Assembly: GCA_016715195.1 (NCBI GenBank)
Contig: JADKBB010000017.1
Span: 29,512 to 93,511 of the forward strand
DNA: 64,000 bases
Direction: 5' to 3'
DNA from: Candidatus Villigracilis proximus
GTDB taxonomy: Bacteria; Chloroflexota; Anaerolineae; Anaerolineales; Villigracilaceae
Below the pieces are notes generated by a model, which searched no databases, was not told the DNA's origin, and worked only from the letters and a program-made list of their open reading frames with translations. Below, piece by piece: positions 1-8,488 of this stretch; position 1 is the first letter of the stretch; each line of letters starts with the position of its first letter. A program made the position numbers and the translations under genes.

Positions 1-136
1 CTTCAGACGCCGACGTTGCAAGATTGATCACAACCTGCACGCCATTTTCAGCAATGACCGGAATTTGTTCCAGGGCGGGCATTCCGCTGCAAGATAGATC
101 GTCACTTAACTTAAGATAGTTGTAAATGCGTTCCAT
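1..136 (-). CDS. Partial DUF442/dual-specificity-phosphatase-like protein (N-terminus only, runs off left edge)
   Basis: Reading the minus strand from an ATG at 136 to the window edge gives about 45 residues beginning MERIYNYLKLSDDLSCSG and continuing with an ALEQIPVIAENGVQVVINLA stretch. This resembles the start of the DUF442/TIGR01244 family, which typically opens with a short Y-N-hydrophobic strand, an S-G-M/Q-P turn and a V-I-N-L strand. These are cysteine-based phosphatase-fold proteins of unclear substrate. The catalytic C-x5-R loop would lie outside the window, so activity cannot be judged. The start overlaps the stop of the upstream deacylase gene by one base (TAATG), which implies translational coupling. 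Confidence 0.6.
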   Translation of the reverse strand, partial: MERIYNYLKLSDDLSCSGMPALEQIPVIAENGVQVVINLATSASE

Positions 137-612
137 TACTTCACCTGCACTATTTTTCCAGCCGTCATTTTTTGCAGGTCTTCTGTTTGTAATTCAAAGA
201 TTGCATTGGGTGTGCCTGCCGCAGCCCAGATGGTTTGATAAGGCAGGAAGTCTTCATCAAGATAGGTTTCCATTTTTTCTGCATGGCCGATGGGAGGCAC
301 GCCTCCGATGGCGAAGCCGGTAACTGTGCGCACGAAATCGGCATCGGCGCGGCTGATGGATTCTCCAGCGTACCCGCTGATCCGTTTTTCATCCACGCGG
401 TTTGCGCCGCTGGTTAAAACCAAAATCGGTTTACTGCTGGTTTTGCCGCGAAAGATAAGTGACTTTACGATCTGTCCCAATTCACAGCCAGCGCGGTCTG
501 CTGCTTCCTGCGCTGTGCGAGTCGACTCGGCGTGTTCAATGACTGTGTATTTGTACCCGAGCGAGTTTAATAAATTTTGTATCTTTTGTGCAGATGGGGT
601 CAGTTGATTCAT
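136..612 (-). CDS. YbaK/EbsC-family aminoacyl-tRNA deacylase
   Basis: A 158-residue protein matching the YbaK/ProX fold, whose members remove mischarged amino acids from tRNA (for example Ala or Cys from tRNA-Pro). Family marks seen are an N-terminal helix leading to the HAES-TRTAQEAA segment, the IVKSLIF strand with the conserved Lys near residue 50, and the GGVPPIGH loop near residue 104. Length is normal for a free-standing editing factor. The start codon lies eight bases after a TATAAT box shared back-to-back with the divergent methyltransferase promoter, and no Shine-Dalgarno sequence is present, so the mRNA is probably leaderless. Which tRNA it edits cannot be told from sequence. Confidence 0.85.
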   Translation of the reverse strand: MNQLTPSAQKIQNLLNSLGYKYTVIEHAESTRTAQEAADRAGCELGQIVKSLIFRGKTSSKPILVLTSGANRVDEKRISGYAGESISRADADFVRTVTGFAIGGVPPIGHAEKMETYLDEDFLPYQTIWAAAGTPNAIFELQTEDLQKMTAGKIVQVK

Positions 613-619
613 GGCTCAT

Positions 620-627
620 ATTATAAT
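620..627. promoter_or_regulatory. Overlapping bidirectional -10 box for two divergent leaderless genes
   Basis: Only 21 bases separate the divergent starts at 612 (minus) and 634 (plus). They contain ATATTATAAT, which reads TATAAT on the plus strand (622-627) and TATAAT on the minus strand (625-620). Each hexamer ends 6-8 bases before its own ATG, so both transcripts should begin at or within a base or two of the start codon. Neither gene has a ribosome binding site. Confidence 0.65.
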
Positions 628-633
628 GGTTAC

Positions 634-1326
634 ATGCCTACACAAGAAGAAATCTATCAGACAGAAGGGGATAAGTACGAGGCGTTGATCGCGCGCGAAG
701 ATTATCAAGGGAATATTCTGAAATCGCTGCGTGAGATCACTACTCTGGAAGATCGCATCGTTCTGGACCTGGGAGCTGGTACTGGACGACTGGCCTGTTT
801 ACTCGCTCCGTATGTATCCCGCATCCGCGCTTTCGATATTTCAGAGGAAATGCTGCGGGTCTGCCGTGAGAAACTCAGCGCCAGCGGACTTGTCAACTGG
901 CAGGTGGATGTGGCCGATCACCGTCAACTGCCGGTGGAAGATGTCTCTGCCGATCTCGTCGTCTCCGGCTGGAGCGTGGCGTATCTCGCAGTCTGGAATC
1001 CTGAATCAGCGCGGGTGGAATTGGAAAAATGGCTGGGCGAGATGAAACGCATCTTAAGACCGAACAGCTATATCGTTTTGTTTGAATCGCTGGGCACAGG
1101 CAATGAGTCGCCGATTAAGTTGGAGCATCTCAAGGACTATTATCCCTGGTTGGACGAAGCCGGATTCCAAAATAAATGGATCCGCACTGACTATAAATTT
1201 GAGTCTCTTGAAGAAGCAGAATATTTATCACGCTTTTTCTTTGGAGATGAATTAGGAAATAAGGTAAGAGACAATCACTGGGTGATCTTGCCCGAGTGTA
1301 CGGGTGTGTGGTGGAAACAGATATAG
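634..1326 (+). CDS. Class I SAM-dependent methyltransferase
   Basis: From the ATG at 634 this encodes about 230 residues with a Rossmann methyltransferase fold. Motif I is the VLDLGAGTGRLA loop that binds S-adenosylmethionine, followed by the acidic end of strand two (IRAFDISEEML) and a motif IV region with VSGWSVAYL. The substrate is unknown; this UbiE-like type acts on small molecules, lipids or quinones. An in-frame upstream start at 577 would lie inside the divergent deacylase gene, so 634 is preferred; it sits seven bases after a TATAAT box, suggesting leaderless translation. The gene ends at a strong terminator shared with the convergent membrane protein gene. Confidence 0.8.
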   Translation: MPTQEEIYQTEGDKYEALIAREDYQGNILKSLREITTLEDRIVLDLGAGTGRLACLLAPYVSRIRAFDISEEMLRVCREKLSASGLVNWQVDVADHRQLPVEDVSADLVVSGWSVAYLAVWNPESARVELEKWLGEMKRILRPNSYIVLFESLGTGNESPIKLEHLKDYYPWLDEAGFQNKWIRTDYKFESLEEAEYLSRFFFGDELGNKVRDNHWVILPECTGVWWKQI

Positions 1327-1346
1327 AAGGATGATGATGAATGATG

Positions 1347-1376
1347 AAAAAAACCGTCTTGCAAGACGGTTTTTTT
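1347..1376. terminator. Bidirectional intrinsic terminator
   Basis: A perfect inverted repeat with 14-base arms (AAAAAAACCGTCTT and its complement) around a two-base centre, flanked by A and T tracts. It serves the plus-strand methyltransferase and the convergent membrane protein. Confidence 0.85.
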
Positions 1377-1385
1377 CATTGAAAT

Positions 1386-1946
1386 TCAACTTTGTTTTTT
1401 GAAGCCGTTTCTGATCGCCATGATTAGACCAATTAGAATTAATAAAATGCTGGCTCCTGCAAAAGCCCATTTGATCGTATTGAGCAGGATAAAGACCCAC
1501 GCGAGCGCTGCGGATTGAGTTGGGTAGAGCGAGAGCAGGGCCACGATGGAAATATTCTCAAGCAGGTCGAAGAACCATGCGCCGAGCGGCACGATATTGT
1601 ATTTTCTCATCGTGCTGGTGGATGAAAATCCGCGCTGAAAGAGCCACGAGATCAACAAGCCAAAGAAAAATAAATATACGATGGGATAAATAATATCGAC
1701 AGTTAATTCCACGTTACGGTAAAAGATGAGATTGAATTCGCCGTATCTGGCGATCATAGCGTAGATCTTTTGCGGGGTTGTGAAGATCATCAGATCAAGC
1801 GGAAGTACGCCGCCTGTTCCGTCCTGCATGATGCCTTGAACAAGCGGGAGCAGGAACCCGGCAAAGAAAGCATCGAGCAGGAACAGGATAAAGATCAACC
1901 AGCCTTTATTCCATTGATAAAAACGTTCCGAAATATTTTTGAGCAT
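1386..1946 (-). CDS. Integral membrane protein of unknown function
   Basis: A 186-residue polytopic protein with about four hydrophobic segments: near residues 16-38 (after the WNKGWLIF start), 85-105 (IIYPIVYLFFFGLLISWLF), 128-145 and 150-178. A cytoplasmic-looking basic tail (RNGFKKQS) closes it. I do not recognise a named family. A GGAG ribosome binding site lies a few bases before the ATG. It stands alone between a shared terminator downstream and a Nudix gene upstream on the same strand, about 84 bases away, so cotranscription with that gene is possible. Confidence 0.7.
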   Translation of the reverse strand: MLKNISERFYQWNKGWLIFILFLLDAFFAGFLLPLVQGIMQDGTGGVLPLDLMIFTTPQKIYAMIARYGEFNLIFYRNVELTVDIIYPIVYLFFFGLLISWLFQRGFSSTSTMRKYNIVPLGAWFFDLLENISIVALLSLYPTQSAALAWVFILLNTIKWAFAGASILLILIGLIMAIRNGFKKQS

Positions 1947-2030
1947 ACAGTCTCCACGAATAATGTTTTTTATAGAAACACGCCGCCGTATACTTGGTGA
2001 CGCGTCTTTTCCATTACTTAAGATGGGTTT

Positions 2031-2495
2031 TTATTTTATCAGCGCTTCGCCGCCCGGCAGGGCATCTTCCACACGCTGTTTGTGTTGACCATGCATTGGC
2101 ATGAATTCCATTTCTTGCAGGGAGTAATATCCAAAAGCGGTTGTTTCATCGCTTAGTTGCAATTCACCTTCGAGAATCTCCGCTTCAAAACTCAGCACAA
2201 CAAAGAAGGCTTTGTTTCCATCGGCATAGATCACCAACTGATCCGGGTTACTATATACACCGATCAAGCGTGTCACACGGACTTTTAAACCGGTTTCCTC
2301 CCATACTTCGCGTTCACAGGCTTCTGCCGCGCTTTCGCCTGATTCCATGCCGCCGCCCGGCAGACACCAGCGTCCGTTGTCGGTGCGTTGAGTGAGCAGT
2401 ACTTTCTCGCGTTTTGCGTCAAAGATCGCGGCGCTGCACCCCACGCGGATTTTTCCTTCCCTGCCAAGCCGCGGGCCATATAAAGTTTGGGTCAT
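2031..2495 (-). CDS. Nudix hydrolase
   Basis: A 154-residue Nudix-fold pyrophosphohydrolase. The Nudix box is intact: a Gly-Gly-Gly turn, then GESAAEACEREVWEETGL, giving the G-x5-E-x7-R-E-x2-E-E-x-G pattern whose glutamates bind the divalent metal. The sequence before the box (RWCLPGGGMESGE) is typical of the MutT/ADP-ribose pyrophosphatase-like group that cleaves nucleoside diphosphates linked to another moiety. The exact substrate cannot be assigned. An AAGGAG site precedes the ATG by a short spacer. Confidence 0.85.
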   Translation of the reverse strand: MTQTLYGPRLGREGKIRVGCSAAIFDAKREKVLLTQRTDNGRWCLPGGGMESGESAAEACEREVWEETGLKVRVTRLIGVYSNPDQLVIYADGNKAFFVVLSFEAEILEGELQLSDETTAFGYYSLQEMEFMPMHGQHKQRVEDALPGGEALIK

Positions 2496-2613
2496 ATAAA
2501 TTGCTCCTTGTTATGTTCTTTTTGCCAGTACAAATGTATGGCGTGAAATTTTCTTTTCAATTAAACTGCATACAGTATAATCGCCGAATTCAAATTTATT
2601 TACAGGAGCAAAA

Positions 2614-3315
2614 ATGAAAAACATCAAGGTCATTTCTTTTTCTGCGCTGTTGTTGGTGACCATGCTGGCATGTTCCGCAGTTTCCAGTTTGGTAGCGACA
2701 CCTACGCCCATCCCAACCAATACACCGCTGCCATCACCCACGCCATTACCATCTCCTACACAAAATTCCGTGCTTTTTGAAGACAGCGATTTCACGAACT
2801 CATGCACCACTGAGTCCACGGCAGATGTGGAGCGCTTTGTGGAAAATGGGCAGTTCAATATGCGTGTTATTACCCCGTCCTATGTTTCCTGGTCGGAATG
2901 CACCAAGGTTGAATATGATGATTTTATTTTGGATGTGGACGCGACACAGGTTGACGGACCCAACAACAACACATACGGCGTGATTTTCCGTTACGGATTA
3001 AACGCGGATGATTTTTATACTTTTTCGATCAGCGGCGACGGGTTTTATGTCCTTGCCATTGATGGCGCCAAACGTACAGAACCTGAAATGATCGTTGACT
3101 GGACGCAGTCCACGGCGATCAAACAGGGCGCGCAAACCAACCATCTCAAGGTGATCGCAGTTGGCAGCAGTATTAAATACTTTGTGAACGATCAGTTGCT
3201 GGGTGAAGTGCAGGACAGCCGTTTGCCTACAGGTACGATCGGATTTTTCGCGGGCGCACTGGATGAAGGCGGCGCGCATGTTTCTTTTGATAATCTAAAG
3301 ATCTCACAACCGTAA
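2614..3315 (+). CDS. Lipoprotein with C-terminal LamG-like/DUF1080-like beta-sandwich domain
   Basis: A 233-residue secreted lipoprotein. The signal peptide ends in a lipobox (TMLACS) with the acylated Cys at residue 20, followed by a Thr/Pro linker rich in PTP repeats (about residues 29-50). The rest is a beta-rich domain with alternating strands such as YGVIFRYG, DFYTFSISGDGFYVL and a final GGAHVSFDNLKI, which resembles the concanavalin-type sandwich of LamG/DUF1080 proteins that often bind carbohydrate. No catalytic residues are evident. It has its own promoter (TATAAT near 2576), a good AGGAG site and a strong terminator, so it is monocistronic. Confidence 0.75.
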   Translation: MKNIKVISFSALLLVTMLACSAVSSLVATPTPIPTNTPLPSPTPLPSPTQNSVLFEDSDFTNSCTTESTADVERFVENGQFNMRVITPSYVSWSECTKVEYDDFILDVDATQVDGPNNNTYGVIFRYGLNADDFYTFSISGDGFYVLAIDGAKRTEPEMIVDWTQSTAIKQGAQTNHLKVIAVGSSIKYFVNDQLLGEVQDSRLPTGTIGFFAGALDEGGAHVSFDNLKISQP

Positions 3316-3328
3316 TTTAATCAAGGTT

Positions 3329-3384
3329 AAAACAAACAAAAAGAAGGATGCAGTTTTTATTGCATCCTTCTTTTTGTTTGTTTT
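3329..3384. terminator. Strong bidirectional intrinsic terminator
   Basis: Perfect 24-base arms (3329-3352 and 3361-3384) with an eight-base loop, rich in A on one side and T on the other. It lies between the convergent lipoprotein and pirin genes. Confidence 0.9.
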
Positions 3385-3421
3385 AATTTAAATTACCTTG
3401 CGCAAATTCTTTGACTGGCAA

Positions 3422-4264
3422 TTATTTGATGAATGTGCCGTTACGCAGATCTGCAATGGTTTGTTGAATTTCTTCCGCTGTGTTCATGACGAATGGCCCG
3501 TAGGGGACAATGGGTTCTTTGAACGGTGCGCCTGCGATCAACATAAAGCGCACACCCGAGTCACTCTTAACTTCGAGCTGGTCGCCGTCACGATTGAAAA
3601 CCACCATGCTGACAGATTCCACAACCTCGTTGGCAAATTCTCCAGCGCCTTCGAAGACATAGGCCAGCGCTGTGTATCCGCTTGGGATGGGGTAAATGAA
3701 TTTCGAACCGGGTGCCAGCTTCACGTCCAGATAAAGAGGCGAGGCGGCGATCTCTGTCACAGGGCCGCGAATCCCATCCAGTTCACCGGCTACGAGTCGA
3801 ATTGTTGCGCCGTCTTTTTCGATGGTGGGGATGGTGGAGGAATTCACTTCCTGATAGCGGGGCTGTCCCATTTTTTGAGCGGCGGGTAGATTAACCCAAA
3901 GTTGGAATCCGTAAATATTTCCGCTTTCACCGCGGCGGGGCATTTCTTCATGCAGAATGCCGCGTCCGCTGGTCATCCATTGCACATCACCGGGGCCGAT
4001 CACGCCGGCGTTGCCGAGGCTGTCACGATGATTTACGCTGCCGTCCAAAATATAGGTGACGGTTTCAATGCCGCGATGCGGATGCATCGGGAAGCCGCGC
4101 AATGGGCCTTCAAGCGGATTGTTGAAGGCGAAATGGTCAAAGAGCAAAAAGGGGTCGTGTTCGTTGCTCGCACGCGGAGAAACGGAACGCCTAAGCAAAA
4201 CGCCTGCGCCTTCCACGACGAGCTGCGGTTCAATGATATGGGAAATAGTTTTAAAGTTAGTCAT
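3422..4264 (-). CDS. Pirin family protein (bicupin)
   Basis: A 280-residue bicupin with the pirin N-domain metal site: the GFPMHPHRGIETVTY motif near residues 58-72 supplies two histidines, and the GILHEEMP segment near residue 105 supplies the third His and a Glu. Pirins bind Fe and some act as quercetinases; most bacterial ones have no known substrate. The C-terminal cupin is also present (PFKEPIVPYGPFVMNT). Length matches the family. There is no obvious Shine-Dalgarno sequence before the ATG. It precedes the ABC exporter genes on the map but is downstream of them in transcription, so it could be the last gene of that unit. Confidence 0.9.
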   Translation of the reverse strand: MTNFKTISHIIEPQLVVEGAGVLLRRSVSPRASNEHDPFLLFDHFAFNNPLEGPLRGFPMHPHRGIETVTYILDGSVNHRDSLGNAGVIGPGDVQWMTSGRGILHEEMPRRGESGNIYGFQLWVNLPAAQKMGQPRYQEVNSSTIPTIEKDGATIRLVAGELDGIRGPVTEIAASPLYLDVKLAPGSKFIYPIPSGYTALAYVFEGAGEFANEVVESVSMVVFNRDGDQLEVKSDSGVRFMLIAGAPFKEPIVPYGPFVMNTAEEIQQTIADLRNGTFIK

Positions 4265-4312
4265 ACAGATTTGATGCGGCGAGTCGGGCAGGTATTACGA
4301 AAAAAGTGGAAT

Positions 4313-5515
4313 TTATTTTTCTTCGGAGGCGCTTAATCTCCACGTGGCTAGCAGGAAAAAAAATACCGCGTACCCGGCCAAGGCTGCGGAAGGAATCAGA
4401 ACTGATTCAAAACCAAGTCCGCGCGCGCAAATATTTTCAAATCCATCCATGCCCCATGCCACAGGCGAGAGGTGGCCAATGGCCTGAAAAGTTTTGCCGG
4501 TGAATTCAAGCGGAACCCAAGCACCGCCGAGTCCGGCAAATACGAACATTGGAATTAGTGAAAATGTAATCGCTTGTTCTTCGGTTTTGGCCAGGATTCC
4601 GATCAGCAGGCCCAGGGCCGAGATGCATAATGCGGCGCTGAATGCCACCAGCATGGTCGCGCCTGGCAGACGTAAATAATCCACTTTCAATACGTACTGA
4701 CCGAAAATGATCAGGATCGTAAATTGGGTAAAGATCAGCAGGAAGATCGCCAGAAAATGACCAAGCAAAACATGGATGCGGCGCGTGGCTGTGGTCAGCA
4801 GACGCTGGAGTGTGCGTGATGTCCGCTCGGTGACAATGACCTGAGCCGCGGTCAGTAGACCGGCGATCGCAAATTGCAGCATCATACCCGGTGATGTATG
4901 CGCCAGCGCATTGCCCTCGTCACTTGTTTGTTTGATGGCCAGACTGGATGTTTCGTTGATCGAGATCGGCGGTTCATCCCATGCTGAGAGTGTTTGTTCG
5001 AAAGCATAATCGAATGGAACGCCTTCCAATTCCATTTGCTCCATGATGGTTGCCGTGCGGGCTGCGCCGTCTATGCGGCTGGCGGCTGTGAGAACTTCCG
5101 CTTCAATGGTGGTCCAGGACTGGGTTCCTGCATCTGCAATTACAGCTAGACGAACAGTTTTATTTTTCAAGACAGCGCGGCCATACCCTTCAGGGACGAT
5201 GATGGCGGCTGCCAGGTCTCCATTTGCAACCAACTCCTCAAGGTCGAACGAAGTCAGGAATGGATTTTCCTCCAAACGAATAACATCTGACTCTGCCAAT
5301 AGATCGTGAAGCTCGGTTGTGATCCAATGGTCATCCTGCGAGAGGTACCCCACCGGCAGCCGTGAGTCAGAATCGTCGTTGCCGCCAAATCCGCCAAAAG
5401 CAAAACCGAATAGGAAAGTAAACAGAATCGGCATAATAAGCAAAAACATAAAGGTCTTGAAATCACGTGATAATTGCAATAGGTCTTTGAGGGCGATGTC
5501 GAAAATACGGATCAT
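4313..5515 (-). CDS. ABC-2 type transporter permease (second permease of exporter)
   Basis: About 400 residues with the ABC-2 permease plan: one N-terminal membrane helix (FMFLLIMPILFTFLFGF), a large extracytoplasmic loop of about 170 residues, then five or so C-terminal helices, including the ABC-2 core near GHFLAIFLLIFTQF. The ATG at 5515 (MIRIFDIALKDL) is chosen over an earlier one because it leaves a 19-base gap after the upstream permease and its first residues match the sister protein (MKAFDIAFKDL). It should pair with the permease at 5535-6839 and the ATPase at 6851-7795 as a heteromeric exporter of the DrrAB/YhiH-YbhFRS type. Confidence 0.85.
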   Translation of the reverse strand: MIRIFDIALKDLLQLSRDFKTFMFLLIMPILFTFLFGFAFGGFGGNDDSDSRLPVGYLSQDDHWITTELHDLLAESDVIRLEENPFLTSFDLEELVANGDLAAAIIVPEGYGRAVLKNKTVRLAVIADAGTQSWTTIEAEVLTAASRIDGAARTATIMEQMELEGVPFDYAFEQTLSAWDEPPISINETSSLAIKQTSDEGNALAHTSPGMMLQFAIAGLLTAAQVIVTERTSRTLQRLLTTATRRIHVLLGHFLAIFLLIFTQFTILIIFGQYVLKVDYLRLPGATMLVAFSAALCISALGLLIGILAKTEEQAITFSLIPMFVFAGLGGAWVPLEFTGKTFQAIGHLSPVAWGMDGFENICARGLGFESVLIPSAALAGYAVFFFLLATWRLSASEEK

Positions 5516-5534
5516 AATTAATTTACTCCCGTCA

Positions 5535-6839
5535 CTACGTGTATCGTTTATTAAAGCGCCACACGCCGACAGCGAAAAAGACCGCACTCCACAAAAGAGA
5601 AGCGAGCATGGTGATTAATATCTCATTGATCGGCTCACTATTCATCGCCTGCATTAATCCGCGGATCGCCCAGCCCTGGGGAACCAGCAGTGAGATGGTA
5701 TCCCCCATTTTTGCTGCGATGGGAGAGTTCATGGCAAAGATTTTAATCATGCCGATCATGCCGGTTACGGTCAGCACTCCGCCAAATAATACGCCGCCCT
5801 GCTTGGTGTTTTTAAGAAATGAGTTGACGAAAATTCCGAACGACGAAGCGCTGAAGATAATTCCCGCCGACATCAAGATCACCGATAAATAATCGCCCCA
5901 TTGAATTTTAAAGAGAAAGTGTGCGCTAACAAGCAGCACAAAAACCTGTACGCCAACAGTCATGAATACAGATAAAAATTTCCCAGCCAAAATAGTTGTC
6001 TGGGATGTAGGAGTCGTGAACAGGCGCGGGAGGGTTCGCTCTTCTTCTTCCCGGAGGATGCTTTGTGCCGTGGATGTCCCGGTGAAGTAGGCGTAGAAAA
6101 CCATCATTCCGCCCATGATCGGACCGATGATGTTGAGCAAAAGATTTTGTGTCTCAGTCTCTTTATCTATTTCGCCGCTGGATGGTGCGCGTACATCCAA
6201 TAGCTCTTCTTCCACATTTTCGTTTTCTGATAACGAAACTTTTAAATATTGCTGAACAACCTGTCCGGTTAACATGGCCTCACTTGAATCAGCTTCATCC
6301 AGAAAAACATTCACTGCAATTTTGACCCCCGCCATTCCATCCATGAAGCGGTTTAGAATGGAACGCATGATGGCCGGCCCGAGGGTGAGCGTGGGGTCCT
6401 GATAAAACTCAATCACGGCTTTTCCATCCACATCGGCAAATTGATGTGAAAAATCTGACGGGATGATGATCGCCACCTGATTGATTTGGTTATCAACAGA
6501 AGAGCGGGCTGTTTCTGCATCTGGCACAAGTGTGACCTCGATCAGGTCTGCCATATCCTCGCTTTGCAGAATATTGACGATCAAATCGCCCATTGTATCG
6601 GCTTTTTTTCCGCCGGGAATATTCTTTGGGTTGACTTGAAATTTAGGCCCGCCTTCATCTAAATTAGCGATCACAACTTTGGTCTTTGGCAGTGTAAATT
6701 CGCCGTTGCTGGCGATATTGCCAAACATGAAATAGAACATTCCTGTCACCAGTAAAGGAACACCGAACATGAAAACTACCGCGAACGCACTGCGGAAGGA
6801 ACGGGTTAAGTCTTTAAATGCGATGTCGAATGCTTTCAT
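5535..6839 (-). CDS. ABC-2 type transporter permease (first permease of exporter)
   Basis: A 434-residue ABC-2 permease: N-terminal helix (VFMFGVPLLVTGMFYFMFG), an extracytoplasmic loop of about 180 residues, then a C-terminal bundle of membrane helices containing LREEEERTLPRLFTTPT, a typical ABC-2 cytoplasmic coupling segment before the second helix. The start lies 11 bases after the ATPase gene, so the three genes form an operon in the order ATPase, permease, permease. Substrates of this class range from drugs to lipids; none can be assigned here. Confidence 0.85.
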   Translation of the reverse strand: MKAFDIAFKDLTRSFRSAFAVVFMFGVPLLVTGMFYFMFGNIASNGEFTLPKTKVVIANLDEGGPKFQVNPKNIPGGKKADTMGDLIVNILQSEDMADLIEVTLVPDAETARSSVDNQINQVAIIIPSDFSHQFADVDGKAVIEFYQDPTLTLGPAIMRSILNRFMDGMAGVKIAVNVFLDEADSSEAMLTGQVVQQYLKVSLSENENVEEELLDVRAPSSGEIDKETETQNLLLNIIGPIMGGMMVFYAYFTGTSTAQSILREEEERTLPRLFTTPTSQTTILAGKFLSVFMTVGVQVFVLLVSAHFLFKIQWGDYLSVILMSAGIIFSASSFGIFVNSFLKNTKQGGVLFGGVLTVTGMIGMIKIFAMNSPIAAKMGDTISLLVPQGWAIRGLMQAMNSEPINEILITMLASLLWSAVFFAVGVWRFNKRYT

Positions 6840-6850
6840 ATTGCCTTCTT

Positions 6851-7795
6851 TTAATCACGTAAGGCGCGCCCGGTCAGATGCAGGAATAAAGCTTCAAGAT
6901 TTGGCTCGCGGATATCCACCGAAGTAATTCTAATGGAGAGCTGCGCCGCGGCCTCAAATAGATGCGGCAATATCTGATTGCTATCTTTTACCAATACACT
7001 GACCAGCCCGTCCTCTGAAGAGACACGCGATACTCCGTCAATATTTTTCCATGCGCCCATTACATTTTCGCTGTCACCATTCAAGGTCAGATCAATACGC
7101 GTTTGCTGTCCCACCAGTTTTACCAATTCTTCATGCGTACCACAGGCAATTAATTTACCATGATCCATGATGGCAACATGATCAGAGAGTTCCTGCGCCT
7201 CTTCCATATAGTGTGTCGTGTAGAGTACGGTCATGCCTTCATTTTTCAAGGCCACAACACTATCAAGGATATTGCGCCGTGATTGCGGATCGATGCCGAC
7301 CGTTGGCTCGTCCATATAAATAACTTTAGGTTTGTGTAAAAGCGCTACGCCAATATTGACACGCCGTTTCATTCCGCCCGAATATTTATTCACACGTTCG
7401 TTGGCGCGGTCGCGCAGTCCGATCACTTCCAATACTTCATCCACCCGTAGTTTAAGTTTTGATCCGCGCAGGCCGTACATTTTTCCCCAAAAGGATAAGT
7501 TTTCACGCGCAGTTAGATCTTCATAAAGAGCCAGATCCTGCGGCACCACGCCCAGCACAGATTTGACACCCGTGGGGTCGGAACGAATGGAATGCCCCAT
7601 TACATGAGCGTCACCTTCATCAGGACGCAGCAAACAAGACAACATTGAAATTGTCGTTGTTTTGCCCGCTCCATTTGGCCCCAGAAGACTAAAAATTTCA
7701 CCCTGCTTTACTTCAAAATTAACGCCTTGAACGGCTTGATTTCCCCCAAAAGATTTATGTAATCCCAGAACTGCGATTGCAGGTACATTAATCAT
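6851..7795 (-). CDS. ABC transporter ATP-binding protein (DrrA/YbhF-like)
   Basis: A 314-residue ATPase with complete motifs: Walker A GPNGAGKTTT near residue 40, Q-loop VVPQDLALY, signature YSGGMKRR near residue 140, Walker B VIYMDEPTVGID, and the H-loop (YTTHYMEEA). The C-terminal extension of about 80 residues is normal for DrrA-type multidrug/antibiotic exporter ATPases. It is the first gene of a three-gene exporter operon. A GGAG site lies about nine bases before the ATG, and a TATAGT -10 candidate lies roughly 50 bases upstream. Confidence 0.92.
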   Translation of the reverse strand: MINVPAIAVLGLHKSFGGNQAVQGVNFEVKQGEIFSLLGPNGAGKTTTISMLSCLLRPDEGDAHVMGHSIRSDPTGVKSVLGVVPQDLALYEDLTARENLSFWGKMYGLRGSKLKLRVDEVLEVIGLRDRANERVNKYSGGMKRRVNIGVALLHKPKVIYMDEPTVGIDPQSRRNILDSVVALKNEGMTVLYTTHYMEEAQELSDHVAIMDHGKLIACGTHEELVKLVGQQTRIDLTLNGDSENVMGAWKNIDGVSRVSSEDGLVSVLVKDSNQILPHLFEAAAQLSIRITSVDIREPNLEALFLHLTGRALRD

Positions 7796-7871
7796 TTAAC
7801 ATACTCCATTTACGCAAGACTTGTTACTGGTGCATCATACTACTATACGTAGATTTGGTCTTAATGTTTCG

Positions 7872-8462
7872 TCATCTTTTTATTTTTTCAAGGATCACAG
7901 GCACACTTTGGGCGTAATCCAAATTTTCCCGGGAGACGTTTAACTTAATCACATTTGACTCAGGGATGGATGCCAGCCACTCATTAACATATTCCTCGAC
8001 CAGAAACGTATCTTCACTCGACGCGATATTGATCCTGTTTCGAGTGGCCAATCTTGCGCTGATGGTTTGTGAGTCTGCGCTCAAAGCGATGATCAAGTCT
8101 GGGGGGGGGAGCAGGCTGCGGGTTAAGAAATAGAAACGGCGGCATAATTCATATTCGGCTTCGGTCAAAAATCCGCGCATGTGGAAGAGTCGGGTGAATC
8201 CATGAAAATCCAGATCGAGGCCGCCGTCCATTAATGCGGGTCTTTCACCCTTGCGTAGTTCATGTTCCTGCTCTGCACGAAAGAGCAGGTAATCGAGTTG
8301 ATTTGCAAGTGCGTATTTTGAATCCTGTTTGAATAGCGCCTGAAATGGCCGCTCATTATGCTGTTCGTAAGCGATTGCGAAATCGTGTTCTTCACATAAT
8401 GCGTGTGCGAGTGTGGTCTTGCCAACTCCGCTGGGACCGACAATGACGATGAGTTTGTTCAT
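7872..8462 (-). CDS. P-loop nucleoside/nucleotide kinase-like protein
   Basis: From the ATG at 8462 this is about 196 residues opening with strand 1 and a Walker A loop (GPSGVGKTT). A later DGGLDLDFHGF segment and an LIIALSADSQTISARLATRNR strand-lid region match the deoxynucleoside kinase/thymidylate kinase-like group, where the lid arginines clamp phosphates. Start 8462 is preferred over 8501 because it is preceded by AGGA at good spacing and avoids overlapping the previous gene. Which nucleoside it phosphorylates is not evident. The upstream metalloprotease gene ends 26 bases before it. Confidence 0.7.
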   Translation of the reverse strand: MNKLIVIVGPSGVGKTTLAHALCEEHDFAIAYEQHNERPFQALFKQDSKYALANQLDYLLFRAEQEHELRKGERPALMDGGLDLDFHGFTRLFHMRGFLTEAEYELCRRFYFLTRSLLPPPDLIIALSADSQTISARLATRNRINIASSEDTFLVEEYVNEWLASIPESNVIKLNVSRENLDYAQSVPVILEKIKR

Positions 8463-8488
8463 AAAACTATTTTCCTTTCTGCGTGGCA

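Noticed and set aside
3902..4336. 144-codon plus-strand frame opposite pirin
   Set aside because: It is a shadow of the pirin gene; pirin motifs are on the minus strand.
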